A stretch of 64,000 nucleotides of DNA from Herminiimonas fonticola (GCF_003293745.1 NZ_PTLZ01000001.1:992001-1056000); one strand, 5' to 3'. Positions 47,540 to 57,294 are shown, counted from the stretch's first letter. Made by a program: numbers and translations. Notes: a model not told the origin generated them from the letters alone.

Positions 47540-48766
47540 ATGCAAAATCAAAAGAAAACCGGTTTGGTACTGACAGGGGGCGGCGCCCGGGCGGCTTACC
47601 AGGTCGGTGTGCTGCAAGCCGTATCGCAGATACTGCTGCAAGCTGGCTGGGCTCCGGAACGCAATCCATACGACATCATTTGCGGTACTTCCGCCGGTGC
47701 AATCAACGCGACTGCGTTGGCATGTCATGCCGACGACTTTACTGCTGGCCTGAACAAGGTCGTCAACGTTTGGGAAAATTTCACCGCCGAACAAGTGTAT
47801 AGAGCCGATTCGTTAGGTGTGCTGCGCTCGGGTGCGCGATGGTTGTCGCTGTTGTCCTTCGGTTGGTTGATGCGTCAATGGAGAGCAAATCCACCCAACT
47901 CTTTACTCGACAATACACCACTCGTCAGCCTGTTGAATCGCATGCTGAATCTGCCGCGCCTGGATGCCGCACTGATGGATGGCAAATTGCATGCACTGGC
48001 GGTGACAGCGTCTTCTTACACAGCCGGCAAGCACATCACCTTTTATCAAAGTGAAATCGATATTGCACCGTGGGTGCGTACGCAGCGCGTGGCGATTCGC
48101 AGCCAGATAGGTGTGGAACATTTGCTGGCGTCATCGGCGATACCCTTGATTTTTCCGGCGACACCGATTTATTGCGAAGGTCGCCGCGAATATTTTGGCG
48201 ACGGTTCGATGCGGCAGATGGCGCCGATTTCACCGGCCATTCATTTGGGCGCCGACAAAGTATTGGTGATTGGTGCCGGACGTTTGCTTGAACCAGCCAT
48301 TGATTCCTCGATCAATGCGCAATACCCAAGTCTGGCGCAGATCGCCGGACATGCGATGTCCAGTATCTTTCTCGATAGTATCGCTGGCGATATCGAACGC
48401 CTGAATCGCATCAATCACACTTTGTCTTTGCTGACTGATGAGCAAAAGACCAAGACGCCGTTGCGCCCGGTTGAAATGCTGACCATCGCGCCTTCAGAAC
48501 GATTGGACACGATCGCCAGCCGCAATATCAGCAGTTTACCGCGTCCGGTACGCATGTTGCTGGCGGGCATAGGAGCAACTGAGGTACGCGGCGCGGCGCT
48601 GGCGTCCTACCTTTTGTTTGAAAAAAGCTACACCGGTGAGTTGATTGCCCTGGGTCGAAAGGATGCCATCGCGCATAAAAGCGAAATTCTGGCCTTCTTT
48701 GCAAGTCAGACGGAGGATGAAATTGGAATTGCAGGGCCGGGAAACACCGGCAGCAACGCCATGTAG
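47540..48766 (+). CDS. Patatin-like phospholipase
   Basis: A 408-residue patatin/RssA-family serine hydrolase. The oxyanion loop is VLTGGGARAAYQVGVL, the nucleophile Ser51 lies in GTSAG, and the catalytic Asp lies in YFGDGSMRQ. It lacks a signal peptide and may act on membrane lipids from the cytoplasmic face. The ATG at 47540 has no clear ribosome site, but residues before it lack family character. The C-terminal ~150 residues are not assigned. Confidence 0.92.
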   Translation: MQNQKKTGLVLTGGGARAAYQVGVLQAVSQILLQAGWAPERNPYDIICGTSAGAINATALACHADDFTAGLNKVVNVWENFTAEQVYRADSLGVLRSGARWLSLLSFGWLMRQWRANPPNSLLDNTPLVSLLNRMLNLPRLDAALMDGKLHALAVTASSYTAGKHITFYQSEIDIAPWVRTQRVAIRSQIGVEHLLASSAIPLIFPATPIYCEGRREYFGDGSMRQMAPISPAIHLGADKVLVIGAGRLLEPAIDSSINAQYPSLAQIAGHAMSSIFLDSIAGDIERLNRINHTLSLLTDEQKTKTPLRPVEMLTIAPSERLDTIASRNISSLPRPVRMLLAGIGATEVRGAALASYLLFEKSYTGELIALGRKDAIAHKSEILAFFASQTEDEIGIAGPGNTGSNAM

Positions 48767-48888
48767 TCAGCGTCTAGCAAAGGTTTACGGGTTGATTCCA
48801 TTAGCGCAACACGTTACTCTCATGTTGTCGGGGTGACAGATATGTCAGCTTTGCGCCTTGAATTGATCGTATTTATGAAGGAATCTTG

Positions 48889-49263
48889 GTGAAAGTTAAA
48901 TTAATCACACGTTTTTTCCTGTTTTTCGCTACATTATTACTTTCTTACAATGCTTTTGCCTTCGATTCCGGCGCGCTTGGCACCATACAAGCCAGGGATT
49001 TACCACCTGAGGCACGGCAAACCATCGCATTAATTCGTCAGGGCGGCCCTTTCCCGTATGAGAAAGATGGTTCTGTATTTGGAAACTACGAAAAGCTTTT
49101 GCCGCAGAAAAAGCGCGGGTATTATCGCGAATTCACCGTGAAAACGCCGTATGCCCGCAATCGTGGCGCAAGAAGGATGATTACCGGCGGAGAGAAAAGC
49201 AATCCGCGCGAATATTATTACACCGCCGATCACTATAGAAGCTTCAAGCGGGTTATCGATTGA
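48889..49263 (+). CDS. Secreted barnase-type ribonuclease
   Basis: A 124-residue RNase of the N1/T1 (barnase) family, with a signal peptide (KVKLITRFFLFFATLLLSYNAFA). The catalytic set is visible: Glu81 in YYREFTV, Arg95/Arg96 in GARRMITGG, and His115 in TADHYRSF. It cleaves RNA after guanosine in this family. The GTG start at 48889 has AAGGA at 6-base spacing. The barstar inhibitor gene follows 59 bases downstream, so this is a toxin and antidote pair, probably secreted for nutrition or competition. Confidence 0.9.
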   Translation: MKVKLITRFFLFFATLLLSYNAFAFDSGALGTIQARDLPPEARQTIALIRQGGPFPYEKDGSVFGNYEKLLPQKKRGYYREFTVKTPYARNRGARRMITGGEKSNPREYYYTADHYRSFKRVID

Positions 49264-49322
49264 AGCTGAGCGATTGAGCTTGAGTTTGACGTTAATAATA
49301 AATTGCTGGAGATGAGGGATAA

Positions 49323-49721
49323 ATGAGTTTGTTTAAAACCGTGCCGTCAAATGTAGTGCAATCGATCCGGGCTTTCCGCGTGGCTGATCTGCAAGCGGAG
49401 GCTGCACAGCTTGGGCAGCACTTTCTGTACGCACATTGCGCGCATGCCACGACCAAACAACAGGTACTCGCCGCCATTGCGGAAGCATTCCAGTTTCCTC
49501 GGCATTTCGGCAAGAATTTCGATGCCTTGTCCGATTGCCTGACCAGTCTTGCGCATAAAGCCGGGCCGCAGCCAGGTTTTCTGGTGGTGCTCGAACAATT
49601 GCCAAATACAGCAAAGTTCGACAAGGAAGCGCGCGAAACCCTGTTAGACGTGTTCCGCGACGCGGCCGATTTCTGGGCCGATAAAAAAATCGCATTCCGC
49701 GTGTTTTACTCTTTTCAGTAA
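49323..49721 (+). CDS. Barstar-family ribonuclease inhibitor
   Basis: A 132-residue cytoplasmic protein with no signal peptide. The barstar core is PRHFGKNFDALSDCLTSL, with Asp67 and Asp71 at the positions of barstar Asp35 and Asp39, which contact the RNase active site. It would protect the cell from nascent or leaked ribonuclease. GAGG precedes the ATG. The N-terminal ~40 residues extend beyond the 90-residue Bacillus barstar. Confidence 0.9.
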   Translation: MSLFKTVPSNVVQSIRAFRVADLQAEAAQLGQHFLYAHCAHATTKQQVLAAIAEAFQFPRHFGKNFDALSDCLTSLAHKAGPQPGFLVVLEQLPNTAKFDKEARETLLDVFRDAADFWADKKIAFRVFYSFQ

Positions 49722-49886
49722 TTTCTCCCTGATTCGGTCGCTCTAATGGGCGGCTGATCTGCCTGTTCCATCTCCTCTGTTTGCCACGATTTAACTCTAT
49801 TCACTCTCTGTGTTTAGGGCCTTTTGTTTGCGTTTGTCGTTGATGGATGGAATCAGGCATGTCCGCGGTACGGTACAATGCGCGCC

Positions 49887-50516
49887 ATGAGAACAATCGT
49901 CATTTTGATTTCCGGACGTGGCAGCAATATGCAAGCCATCATCCGGGCCGCGCAAAATGAAAAATGGCCGGTGAAGATAGCTGCTGTCATCAGCAATCGG
50001 ACTGACGCCAGCGGTTTGCGGTTTGCGACTGAAGAGGGCATTCCTGCGATTGTCGTGCCGCACAAAGACTATGCAACGCGGGAAGCGTTTGACGCTGCGC
50101 TGCAAAGCAGGATCGATGAGTTTGCGCCCGATCTGTTGGTACTGGCCGGATTCATGCGAGTACTGACTGCGCGCTTCGTTGGCCATTACGCCGGCCGGAT
50201 GTTGAATATTCATCCTTCCTTGCTGCCTAGTTTCATCGGTTTGGCGACGCACAGACAAGCCTTGGCAGCCGGGGTGAAAATTCATGGCGCAACCGTGCAT
50301 TTTGTTACTGCGGATCTCGATCATGGTCCTATCGTGGCGCAAGCGACAGTGCCGGTGTTGGCGGACGATACGGAAGACACTCTGGCCGCCCGCGTGCTGG
50401 AACAGGAACACCTCATTTATCCGCAAGCAATCCGCAGCTTTATCGAAGGGCGCTTGTCGCTCATTGATGGCATTGCTTGCATCGCAACAGACAAAGTCGA
50501 GCCACCGGCTCACTAA
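49887..50516 (+). CDS. purN: Phosphoribosylglycinamide formyltransferase
   Basis: A 209-residue purine-synthesis enzyme that moves a formyl group from 10-formyl-THF to GAR. The opening ILISGRGSNMQAII, then ISNRTDASGLRFA, and the catalytic Asn-His-Asp region LNIHPSLLPSF ... DHGPIVAQA are present. The start at 49887 matches the family opening; longer frames have no support, and no strong ribosome site is seen. The methyltransferase gene follows 84 bases downstream. Confidence 0.95.
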   Translation: MRTIVILISGRGSNMQAIIRAAQNEKWPVKIAAVISNRTDASGLRFATEEGIPAIVVPHKDYATREAFDAALQSRIDEFAPDLLVLAGFMRVLTARFVGHYAGRMLNIHPSLLPSFIGLATHRQALAAGVKIHGATVHFVTADLDHGPIVAQATVPVLADDTEDTLAARVLEQEHLIYPQAIRSFIEGRLSLIDGIACIATDKVEPPAH

Positions 50517-50600
50517 CCGCTGGCTTACTAAATTAACAGCTTGCTTAAGAAGTTTAGCTAAGCAGAATCATCTGCAAGAATATTTTATGAAGGAATTTTT

Positions 50601-51863
50601 ATGAGATTGCCTCCCGCGATCATTAACAACACGGAAGAAGTATTGCGTGAGATTTTGCGCTTTACCGGCCCGGCTGACGGTACCTTGTCGCGCTATTTCC
50701 GCGATCATCCACGGCTCGGTTCGCGTGAACGCGGCGTCGTTGCCGAAGCGGTTTATGGTTTGCTGCGCAATAAAGCTGTCTATACAAGTTTTGCAGAATC
50801 GGGCAATGGCCCTACCATGCGCCGCATGACCTTGCTCGGCCTGGCGGATGCAGTTGGCGTTGATGCGCTCGCCGGTTTGACCGAAGAAGAAACAGAATGG
50901 CTGAATCACGTGATGCAAATCGATCGCACTTTGTTGCCGTCCTTGTTGCGCGCGAATTTGCCTGAGTGGTTGTTCGACAAGCTGGTAGCACGCGATGGCG
51001 AAGCCGCCACGCTGGAACTGGCACACGCAATGAATCAGCCCGCGCCGCTGGATCTGCGTGTCAACACGATCAAGGCTACGCGTGAGGATGTCGTCAAGGA
51101 ATTGGCTGAAGCGCCGATTCTGTGCGAGGCCACGCCATTTGCTCCGCTCGGGATTCGCATCATCAAGAAACCAGCCTTGCAAAATCTGCCCTTGTTCAAG
51201 AGTGGTGCGATTGAAGTACAGGATGAGGGTAGCCAATTGCTGTCGCAAATCGTTGGTGCGAAGCGCGGTGAAATGGTCGTCGACTTTTGCGCAGGTGCAG
51301 GCGGCAAGACCCTGGCTCTTGGAGCGACGATGCGCAATACCGGTCGCTTGTACGCGTTCGATATTTCTGAAAAGCGCTTGGCAAAATTGAAGCCGCGCCT
51401 GGCACGTAGCGGATTATCGAATGTCCATCCGGTACAGATTGCGCATGAAAACGATTCCAAGGTAAAACGCCTGGCCGGCAAGATCGATCGCGTGTTGGTC
51501 GATGCACCGTGCAGCGGTCTGGGTACCTTGCGTCGTAATCCGGATGTCAAATGGCGTCAGACGCCGCAATCGCTGGTTGAGTTGAATGAAAAGCAGGCAT
51601 CTATTCTGGCTGGTGCAGCACGTCTGGTAAAAACGGGCGGTCGTCTGGTTTATGCGACCTGCAGTATTCTGGATGAAGAAAATGAAGCGATAGTCGAGCA
51701 GTTCATTGCGACACACGACGATTTTGTTCTGGTTCCTATGAGTGATGTATTGGCTGAACAAAAGATCACTTTGAATATGGAAAAATATCTGAAATTGTCT
51801 CCTTCCTTGCATCACACAGATGGATTTTTTGCTGCGGTGCTGGAACGCAAGGCTAGAACGTAA
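50601..51863 (+). CDS. RsmB-like RNA (cytosine-5) methyltransferase
   Basis: A 420-residue SAM-dependent Fmu/NOL1/NOP2/sun family enzyme. Motif I is VVDFCAGAGGKTLALGA, motif IV is DRVLVDAPCSGLGTLRRNPD, and motif VI is YATCSI with the catalytic cysteine. An N-terminal RNA-binding region of ~220 residues (NusB-like lacking the full fold) precedes them. The usual target is 16S rRNA cytosine, but this could be a paralogue with another target. An AAGGAA site lies before the ATG. Confidence 0.93.
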   Translation: MRLPPAIINNTEEVLREILRFTGPADGTLSRYFRDHPRLGSRERGVVAEAVYGLLRNKAVYTSFAESGNGPTMRRMTLLGLADAVGVDALAGLTEEETEWLNHVMQIDRTLLPSLLRANLPEWLFDKLVARDGEAATLELAHAMNQPAPLDLRVNTIKATREDVVKELAEAPILCEATPFAPLGIRIIKKPALQNLPLFKSGAIEVQDEGSQLLSQIVGAKRGEMVVDFCAGAGGKTLALGATMRNTGRLYAFDISEKRLAKLKPRLARSGLSNVHPVQIAHENDSKVKRLAGKIDRVLVDAPCSGLGTLRRNPDVKWRQTPQSLVELNEKQASILAGAARLVKTGGRLVYATCSILDEENEAIVEQFIATHDDFVLVPMSDVLAEQKITLNMEKYLKLSPSLHHTDGFFAAVLERKART

Positions 51864-51885
51864 AACCAATATGTAATCGTAAAAC

Positions 51886-53241
51886 ATGAGCCAGAATTTG
51901 CTTTCAACGATTTGGACTGATTTGTCGACTGATCTGGGACTTCCCGGCTTGCGTTGGCAAATCATTGCGCTCGTACTTTGTGTGGCGGCGGGCTGGGGTT
52001 TGGCGCGTGCCGTGCGTGGCGTGATTGCTGCGCGTGAAGCAGAGAAAACCGCGATACGTCGATTGGGAGTGGAAAGTTTTACGCGCGTGTTATGGCCTTT
52101 GCTGACCTTGCTGTTGATCGTGATGGTCAAGCCGATATTGGCGCGCTGGGAAGGTGTGCATCTCTTGCGTCTGGCGATACCGCTGGTGGGATCGTTTGCC
52201 TTGATCCGTCTGGCCTTCTATGTGATGCGTAGAATCTTTGTACGAGGCGGTCGAGTCGGTAGTTTTGTTTTACTGTTTGAAAAAAGTTTTGCCTTGCTGG
52301 TCTGGGTTGTGGTGGCTATGCATATCACCGGTTTGCTACCTGACCTCATCGCGTTTCTTGACGATACGGTGCTTCCTTTGGGTCGTCATAAAGTCTCCAT
52401 CATGACGATGCTGCAGGCTGTGTTATCGGTAGGTGTCACTCTGATTCTTGCCTTGTGGGCATCGGCGCTGTTGGAAGAACGCTTGATGAAGCTCGATACC
52501 ATGCATTCATCGATGCGTGCGGTGTTGTCGCGCATGAGTCGTGCGATTCTGATTTTGATTGCCTTGCTGGTCAGTCTGTCGATGGTAGGGATTGATTTGA
52601 CGGTGCTGTCGGTTTTTGGCGGCGCGCTGGGTGTGGGCCTGGGTTTGGGCTTGCAGAAAATTGCCAGCAGCTATGTTTCCGGTTTCGTGATCTTGCTGGA
52701 ACGCAGCCTCGCAATCGGTGATACGGTAATTGTCGATAAATTTTCCGGACGCGTGTCACAGATTAATACGCGTTACACGGTGTTGCGTGGTGGCGATGGC
52801 ACCGACACGGTGGTGCCGAATGAAATGTTCGTCTCCAGCGTAGTACAGAATTTTTCGCTGACCGATAGTGTTGTGCAACTGACGGCACGCATTACGGTGG
52901 ATTACAGAACCGATATCGATTTGGCGCTACGTTTGCTGGAAGAAGCTGCGCTGAGTGTGGAGCGAGTACGGACAGGGCCTGATCGCGGGCCCGGAGCGAC
53001 GCTGGTCGCATTCGGTGCGGATGGGATTGAGTTGCAACTGGGTTTCTGGGTCAACGATCCGGAAGGTCGGGGTGGTGTGCTTTCCAATGTCAATCGTGCA
53101 ATCTGGCGTTCATTTCAAGAGCATAAAATCAATGTTCCTTTCCCTCAGCGCGAAATAAGATTGATGGATGAGCAATATATCTCGATAAAAGAGCGTTTAA
53201 ATTCGTCACAAAGCCCTGCCGAGCCTGATTCTCGTCCGTAA
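51886..53241 (+). CDS. Mechanosensitive ion channel, MscS family
   Basis: A 451-residue inner-membrane protein with about five hydrophobic segments before the MscS pore helix (VFGGALGVGLGLGLQKIASSYVSGF). The cytoplasmic vestibule domain follows (NTRYTVLRGGDGTDTVVPNE and NFSLTDSVVQL). It releases solutes under osmotic down-shock. The large N-terminal membrane region marks it as one of the larger MscS paralogues, like YjeP/MscM or YbdG. It starts 22 bases after the methyltransferase stop, so the two may be co-transcribed. Confidence 0.93.
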   Translation: MSQNLLSTIWTDLSTDLGLPGLRWQIIALVLCVAAGWGLARAVRGVIAAREAEKTAIRRLGVESFTRVLWPLLTLLLIVMVKPILARWEGVHLLRLAIPLVGSFALIRLAFYVMRRIFVRGGRVGSFVLLFEKSFALLVWVVVAMHITGLLPDLIAFLDDTVLPLGRHKVSIMTMLQAVLSVGVTLILALWASALLEERLMKLDTMHSSMRAVLSRMSRAILILIALLVSLSMVGIDLTVLSVFGGALGVGLGLGLQKIASSYVSGFVILLERSLAIGDTVIVDKFSGRVSQINTRYTVLRGGDGTDTVVPNEMFVSSVVQNFSLTDSVVQLTARITVDYRTDIDLALRLLEEAALSVERVRTGPDRGPGATLVAFGADGIELQLGFWVNDPEGRGGVLSNVNRAIWRSFQEHKINVPFPQREIRLMDEQYISIKERLNSSQSPAEPDSRP

Positions 53242-53346
53242 AAAGGGTACAATCCTTCTCGAAATTTTCAGTTGCCCCTCGTTTTTGTGCGAAGGGACAC
53301 CATATAAGTCATCCCTATCTATGCCATTCACAATGGAGCCACAACG

Positions 53347-54540
53347 ATGTTAGATGCAGTACTTGATTTCCTGTCCAACGGCCTGACTCGCGCAAGCGGC
53401 TGGGAAGTGTTTTTCTATGCACTTGCCGTGACGCACATCACGATCGCTGGCGTGACGATCTATCTGCATCGTTGCGCAACACATCGTGGACTGGACCTGC
53501 ATCCGATTCCTAGTCATTTCTTCCGTTTCTGGCTGTGGCTGACATCTGGCATGGTTACCAAGGAATGGGTTGCGATTCACCGCAAACATCACGCCAAATG
53601 TGAAACTGAAGAAGATCCGCACAGCCCGGTAACGCGCGGCATCAAGAAAGTGTTTTTTGAAGGCGCCGAGTTGTATCGTGCCGAAGCAAAGAACATGGAA
53701 ACGATGGAAAAGTACGGTTACGGCACGCCCGACGACTGGCTCGAACGCAATATTTATACTGGCCGTAGCGCGACCGGTATCGTGTTGATGCTGATCATCA
53801 ATTTCATGCTGTTCGGCGTGATCGGTGTATCGGTATGGGCATTACAAATGGCCTGGATTCCAATTACTGCTGCCGGCATCATCAACGGTATCGGCCACTA
53901 CTGGGGTTATCGCAATTTCGAATGCAGCGATGCAGCGACCAATATTTTCCCTATCGGTATCATCATCGGTGGCGAAGAACTGCACAACAATCATCACACC
54001 TTCGGTACTTCAGCCAAGCTGTCATCGAAATGGTATGAGTTCGATATCGGCTGGATGTATATCCGCATACTGGAAACAGTGGGTCTGGCTACCGTTAAAA
54101 AAGTGGCGCCTGAACCGAAGTTCGAACATGGCAAATTGCATATGGACTTCAACACACTGCAATCGGTGATCTCGAATCGCTACGATGTGACAGCGAAATA
54201 TGCAAAATCCTTGAAGCTCGCATGGCACGATGAAGTTGAACATCTGAAGGAAAAGGCCAAGCTGGAATCGAGCTTCTTGAAATCAGCCAAAAAACTGTTG
54301 CACCGTGAACCAGCCAAGCTGGAAGCGCCGCATAAAGAGCAGTTGACTGAATTGTTCACGCATAGCAAAGCCTTGAAAACGATGCATGAAATGCGTGTCG
54401 AGCTTGGTGCGATCTGGGAGCGTTCACACGCCAGCCGCGATCAGTTGCTGCATCAGTTGCAGGATTGGTGTGTACGCGCTGAAGCGTCGGGTATTACCGC
54501 GCTGCGTGACTTTTCCCTGCGTCTTCGCAGCTATGCTTAA
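53347..54540 (+). CDS. Fatty acid delta-9 type desaturase
   Basis: A 397-residue membrane di-iron desaturase. Three histidine boxes are present: HRCATH (41-46), HRKHH (78-82) and HNNHH (213-217). About four membrane segments lie in the first 200 residues. It introduces a double bond into acyl chains, probably phospholipid or acyl-CoA. The last ~120 residues are a charged helical extension (Lys/Glu-rich) not needed in the core family. Cold induction is likely by family analogy only. Confidence 0.93.
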   Translation: MLDAVLDFLSNGLTRASGWEVFFYALAVTHITIAGVTIYLHRCATHRGLDLHPIPSHFFRFWLWLTSGMVTKEWVAIHRKHHAKCETEEDPHSPVTRGIKKVFFEGAELYRAEAKNMETMEKYGYGTPDDWLERNIYTGRSATGIVLMLIINFMLFGVIGVSVWALQMAWIPITAAGIINGIGHYWGYRNFECSDAATNIFPIGIIIGGEELHNNHHTFGTSAKLSSKWYEFDIGWMYIRILETVGLATVKKVAPEPKFEHGKLHMDFNTLQSVISNRYDVTAKYAKSLKLAWHDEVEHLKEKAKLESSFLKSAKKLLHREPAKLEAPHKEQLTELFTHSKALKTMHEMRVELGAIWERSHASRDQLLHQLQDWCVRAEASGITALRDFSLRLRSYA

Positions 54541-54557
54541 AACATTGCAGTCGTAAT

Positions 54558-54587
54558 AAAAAAAGCCCGGTTATCCGGGCTTTTTTT
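54558..54587. terminator. Bidirectional terminator after the desaturase gene
   Basis: A 13-bp perfect stem (AAAAAAAGCCCGG / CCGGGCTTTTTTT) around TTAT lies between converging genes. Confidence 0.92.
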
Positions 54588-54666
54588 ATGTCTGCAATCA
54601 GCTTAATCAGAGTTGATTTGACTGTGCATAAGTTAGAAAGTTATCCCCCGTTTTTGTGCACAGGCT

Positions 54667-54675
54667 TGTGGATAA
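54667..54675 (-). promoter_or_regulatory. DnaA-box-like sequence
   Basis: TGTGGATAA is a consensus DnaA box on the minus strand. TTATCCCCC at 54641-54649 is a weaker neighbour on the plus strand. No replication genes are nearby. Confidence 0.4.
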
Positions 54676-54767
54676 CAGTAGGGCAAGTGGTCTATGTCGC
54701 TGATAGATAACAGAATTCATTTCATGCCCAAATGTGGGCATGCGCTAGCGACTGTCATTGCTACTTA

Positions 54768-55517
54768 TCAATACTTGCCAGACAAAAGGGCGCCGGCATT
54801 TGGCGCAATGGTTTTCAAACCTAGTTTTTCCAGCATTTGATACGTGGTGCAGACCGCCGCCGATAATACTGGCAAGCCTATCCGGTCTTGCACAGGCTGT
54901 ATCGATGCCAGCGATGGCATTTGCACGCAGGCAGAAAGCACCACCGCGTCGCAGTTTGCCAATGCAAGTTTCCTTGATATTTCGATTAGTGCATGTGGGT
55001 CTCGCGCTCCTACTTGTAGGTTGTCGGCGATCTCCAGGGAAATGCTGTCCAGGACTTCAAAGCCTTCATGTTCAATATAGTCAATCACCAAGTCAGTGAG
55101 TGGTTTCATATATGGAGTGATGATGGCGATTTTTTTTGCGCCGATTTTCCCCAGTCCATGCACTAATGCTCCGGCGCTGGTGACTACAGGGGCTGGCGCG
55201 TTGTTTTCCACCGTGCGGCCATGCAGTCGTTCTTCTGATATGCGGTGGTAACCGCGACCCATGCTCATGATGGCAACCAGACAGGCATATCCGAGCACAT
55301 CGACGCGTGCATCGGATAGTTCCAGTGCGCAGCGATCCGAGTCGGCATCCATTGCGGCAAGTTCTTCCTTGGTGACGCGCTTCATGCGCATGCGGCTGGA
55401 ATGAAAGGTGAAGCGTTCTGGAGAGACATCTTCTCGCGCACGTAATATGGCGGGGATTTCCGTTTCCATCGTTGTGTTGCTGCTGGGGACGATCTGTCCA
55501 ATGCGGTAATTTTTCAT
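54768..55517 (-). CDS. maiA: Maleate cis-trans isomerase
   Basis: A 249-residue Asp/Glu racemase-superfamily enzyme converting maleate to fumarate (MaiA/NicE). The opening YRIGQIVPSSNTTMETEIPA, the first catalytic Cys79 in GYACLVAIMSMG and the second Cys197 in VVLSACVQMPS match the family. The sequence strongly resembles NicE of Pseudomonas nicotinate catabolism as I remember it. No other nicotinate or gentisate gene is seen here. The ATG at 55517 has an AAGG site; a GTG at 55526 is less likely. A LysR gene diverges from it. Confidence 0.92.
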   Translation of the reverse strand: MKNYRIGQIVPSSNTTMETEIPAILRAREDVSPERFTFHSSRMRMKRVTKEELAAMDADSDRCALELSDARVDVLGYACLVAIMSMGRGYHRISEERLHGRTVENNAPAPVVTSAGALVHGLGKIGAKKIAIITPYMKPLTDLVIDYIEHEGFEVLDSISLEIADNLQVGARDPHALIEISRKLALANCDAVVLSACVQMPSLASIQPVQDRIGLPVLSAAVCTTYQMLEKLGLKTIAPNAGALLSGKY

Positions 55518-55709
55518 GAAGAGCACCTTTCACACATGTAATGTTGACTGCTTAGTCGTTGAGATTGCCACCATCTTGGTGAAAACTATACGGCTGCGAG
55601 CGCCGGAAGTCATTTCGTCATGCGTGAGGAGGAGTCTTCGTAAACCACGAAGGCTGCGATAGTATGGGCAACAATGTTTGCTGCTGGCGACTGTTAAAAG
55701 GAGAATGCC

Positions 55710-56618
55710 TTGAATGTTGCGCGTTTTGATTTAGTCACACTTAATCTTTTTGTCGCCATTGCGCGTACCGGCAGCATCACGCGCGGCGCGCATCAAGCTA
55801 ATCTTGCGTTGGCCGCAGCCAGCAAACGCATCTCGGATCTCGAATCTCACTTCGGTACATCCTTGCTTTACCGACATGCAACTGGCGTGACATTGACCGA
55901 TGCCGGCAATGCTTGCTTTCAGCATGTACTGGGTATTCTGCAAGATGTAGAACGCATGTCTGGCGTCATGTCGGACTACGCGTCAGGGGTAAGAGGGCAG
56001 GTTCGTATCTGGGCGAATACCTCTGCAATTACGCAGTTCCTTCCCCTTGATTTGCATGAATTCTTGCGCACGCATGCAGGAATACGTATCGATCTCGAGG
56101 AGCGTAACAGTGGAGATACGGTGGCCGGCGTGCGCGAAAATCGGACTGATATTGGAATATTTGCCGCGCCGACGCCGATGGATGGCGTGGCAACGTTTGA
56201 GTACCGCAAACAAAAGCTGGGATTGGTGGTGCCGCTGGATCATCCTTTGGCTACGCGCAAGAAAGTGACGCTTTCCGATGTGCTTGATTACGATTTCATC
56301 AGTCTTGCCGAGGCGACCTCTTTGACGGAAAGACTGCATGCAGAATGCAGTCGACTGCAAAAATCATTGAAGCTGCGGACGCAGGTGCGTAGCTTTGATG
56401 CCGTATGCAGAATGGTACATGCCGGAATGGGAGTTGGTGTCGTGCCTGCTTTAACACCGACGCAGGCACGCGCGCAGGGCATACATTTTTTACGCGTAGA
56501 CGATGCCTGGGCCGAGCGTACCTTGTTGCTCGCTGTACGGGATGTACGCGCACTGGCTCAGCCCGTGCGTCTGTTGGCTTCCAGCCTGAGCAGCGCTGCG
56601 GCGCGCGCTTTACTGTGA
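55710..56618 (+). CDS. LysR-family regulator beside maleate isomerase
   Basis: A 302-residue LysR-type regulator. The helix-turn-helix FDLVTLNLFVAIARTGSITRGAHQANLALAAASKRISDLE is followed by an effector domain. The start is a TTG at 55710 with a strong AAAGGAG site at 6-7 bases; no in-frame ATG is near. It probably controls the divergent maiA gene 192 bases away, and perhaps the acid-utilisation genes downstream. Confidence 0.9.
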   Translation: MNVARFDLVTLNLFVAIARTGSITRGAHQANLALAAASKRISDLESHFGTSLLYRHATGVTLTDAGNACFQHVLGILQDVERMSGVMSDYASGVRGQVRIWANTSAITQFLPLDLHEFLRTHAGIRIDLEERNSGDTVAGVRENRTDIGIFAAPTPMDGVATFEYRKQKLGLVVPLDHPLATRKKVTLSDVLDYDFISLAEATSLTERLHAECSRLQKSLKLRTQVRSFDAVCRMVHAGMGVGVVPALTPTQARAQGIHFLRVDDAWAERTLLLAVRDVRALAQPVRLLASSLSSAAARALL

Positions 56619-56631
56619 CGAAATTATGGAA

Positions 56632-57294
56632 TCAGGCGGCGAGATTGGAGCGTTTTGACATCGAGGTAATCAGGTCGGTAAAACGCTGTCCCTGAATCAT
56701 GATGTGGTCGCGTAATAATTCGCTCGCCTTGTCGCCATCGCCTTCGATGATGGCTTTGACTACACCGTCGTGCTCAGAGAAAGATTTATTGATGCGGCCA
56801 CGTACGCGTAATTGCAGACGGCGGTAGGGGCGCAACCTGCGATGCAAGGTACGCGCCTGTTCAATCAAAAAGTCGTTGTGACTACCAACGTAAATCCAAT
56901 CGTGAAATTCTTCCCCACGATAAAAATATTCATCCGGATCCGGTGCATTGCGTGCTTCTTCGCAAGCGTGGTGACGCGCCAGTAACTCGGCATGATCTGC
57001 AGGCGACATCCGACGCGCGGCAAGACGGGCGCAGATGGCTTCCACCTCAGACATCACTTCAAACATTTCAACCAGTTTTTGCGGACTGATTTCAGCCACG
57101 ATGGCCCCACGTCGAGGACGCATCACGATAATTCCCATCGAATCCAGTTGTATCAGTGCCTCGCGTATGGGCGTGCGCGACACACCGAATTCTGTAGCGA
57201 GTTCGGTTTCATCCAGATGATGGCCGGGCGGCAATTTTCCAACAGCGATCATTTCTTCGATTGCTTCACGCAGGACTTCGGAGCGTTTTTTCAT
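56632..57294 (-). CDS. mdcY: GntR/FCD-family repressor, probable MdcY
   Basis: A 220-residue GntR-type regulator with an N-terminal winged helix (EVLREAIEEMIAVGKLPPGHHLDETELATEFGVSRTPIREAL) and a C-terminal FCD effector domain (Glu-, His- and Arg-containing, LHRRLRPYRRLQLRVRGRIN). It diverges from the TRAP/malonate decarboxylase operon. The malonate regulator MdcY of Acinetobacter is of this family, which supports the name by context. The first in-frame ATG at 57294 is chosen; the ribosome site is weak. A TGTATACA palindrome lies ~100 bases away. Confidence 0.8.
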   Translation of the reverse strand: MKKRSEVLREAIEEMIAVGKLPPGHHLDETELATEFGVSRTPIREALIQLDSMGIIVMRPRRGAIVAEISPQKLVEMFEVMSEVEAICARLAARRMSPADHAELLARHHACEEARNAPDPDEYFYRGEEFHDWIYVGSHNDFLIEQARTLHRRLRPYRRLQLRVRGRINKSFSEHDGVVKAIIEGDGDKASELLRDHIMIQGQRFTDLITSMSKRSNLAA

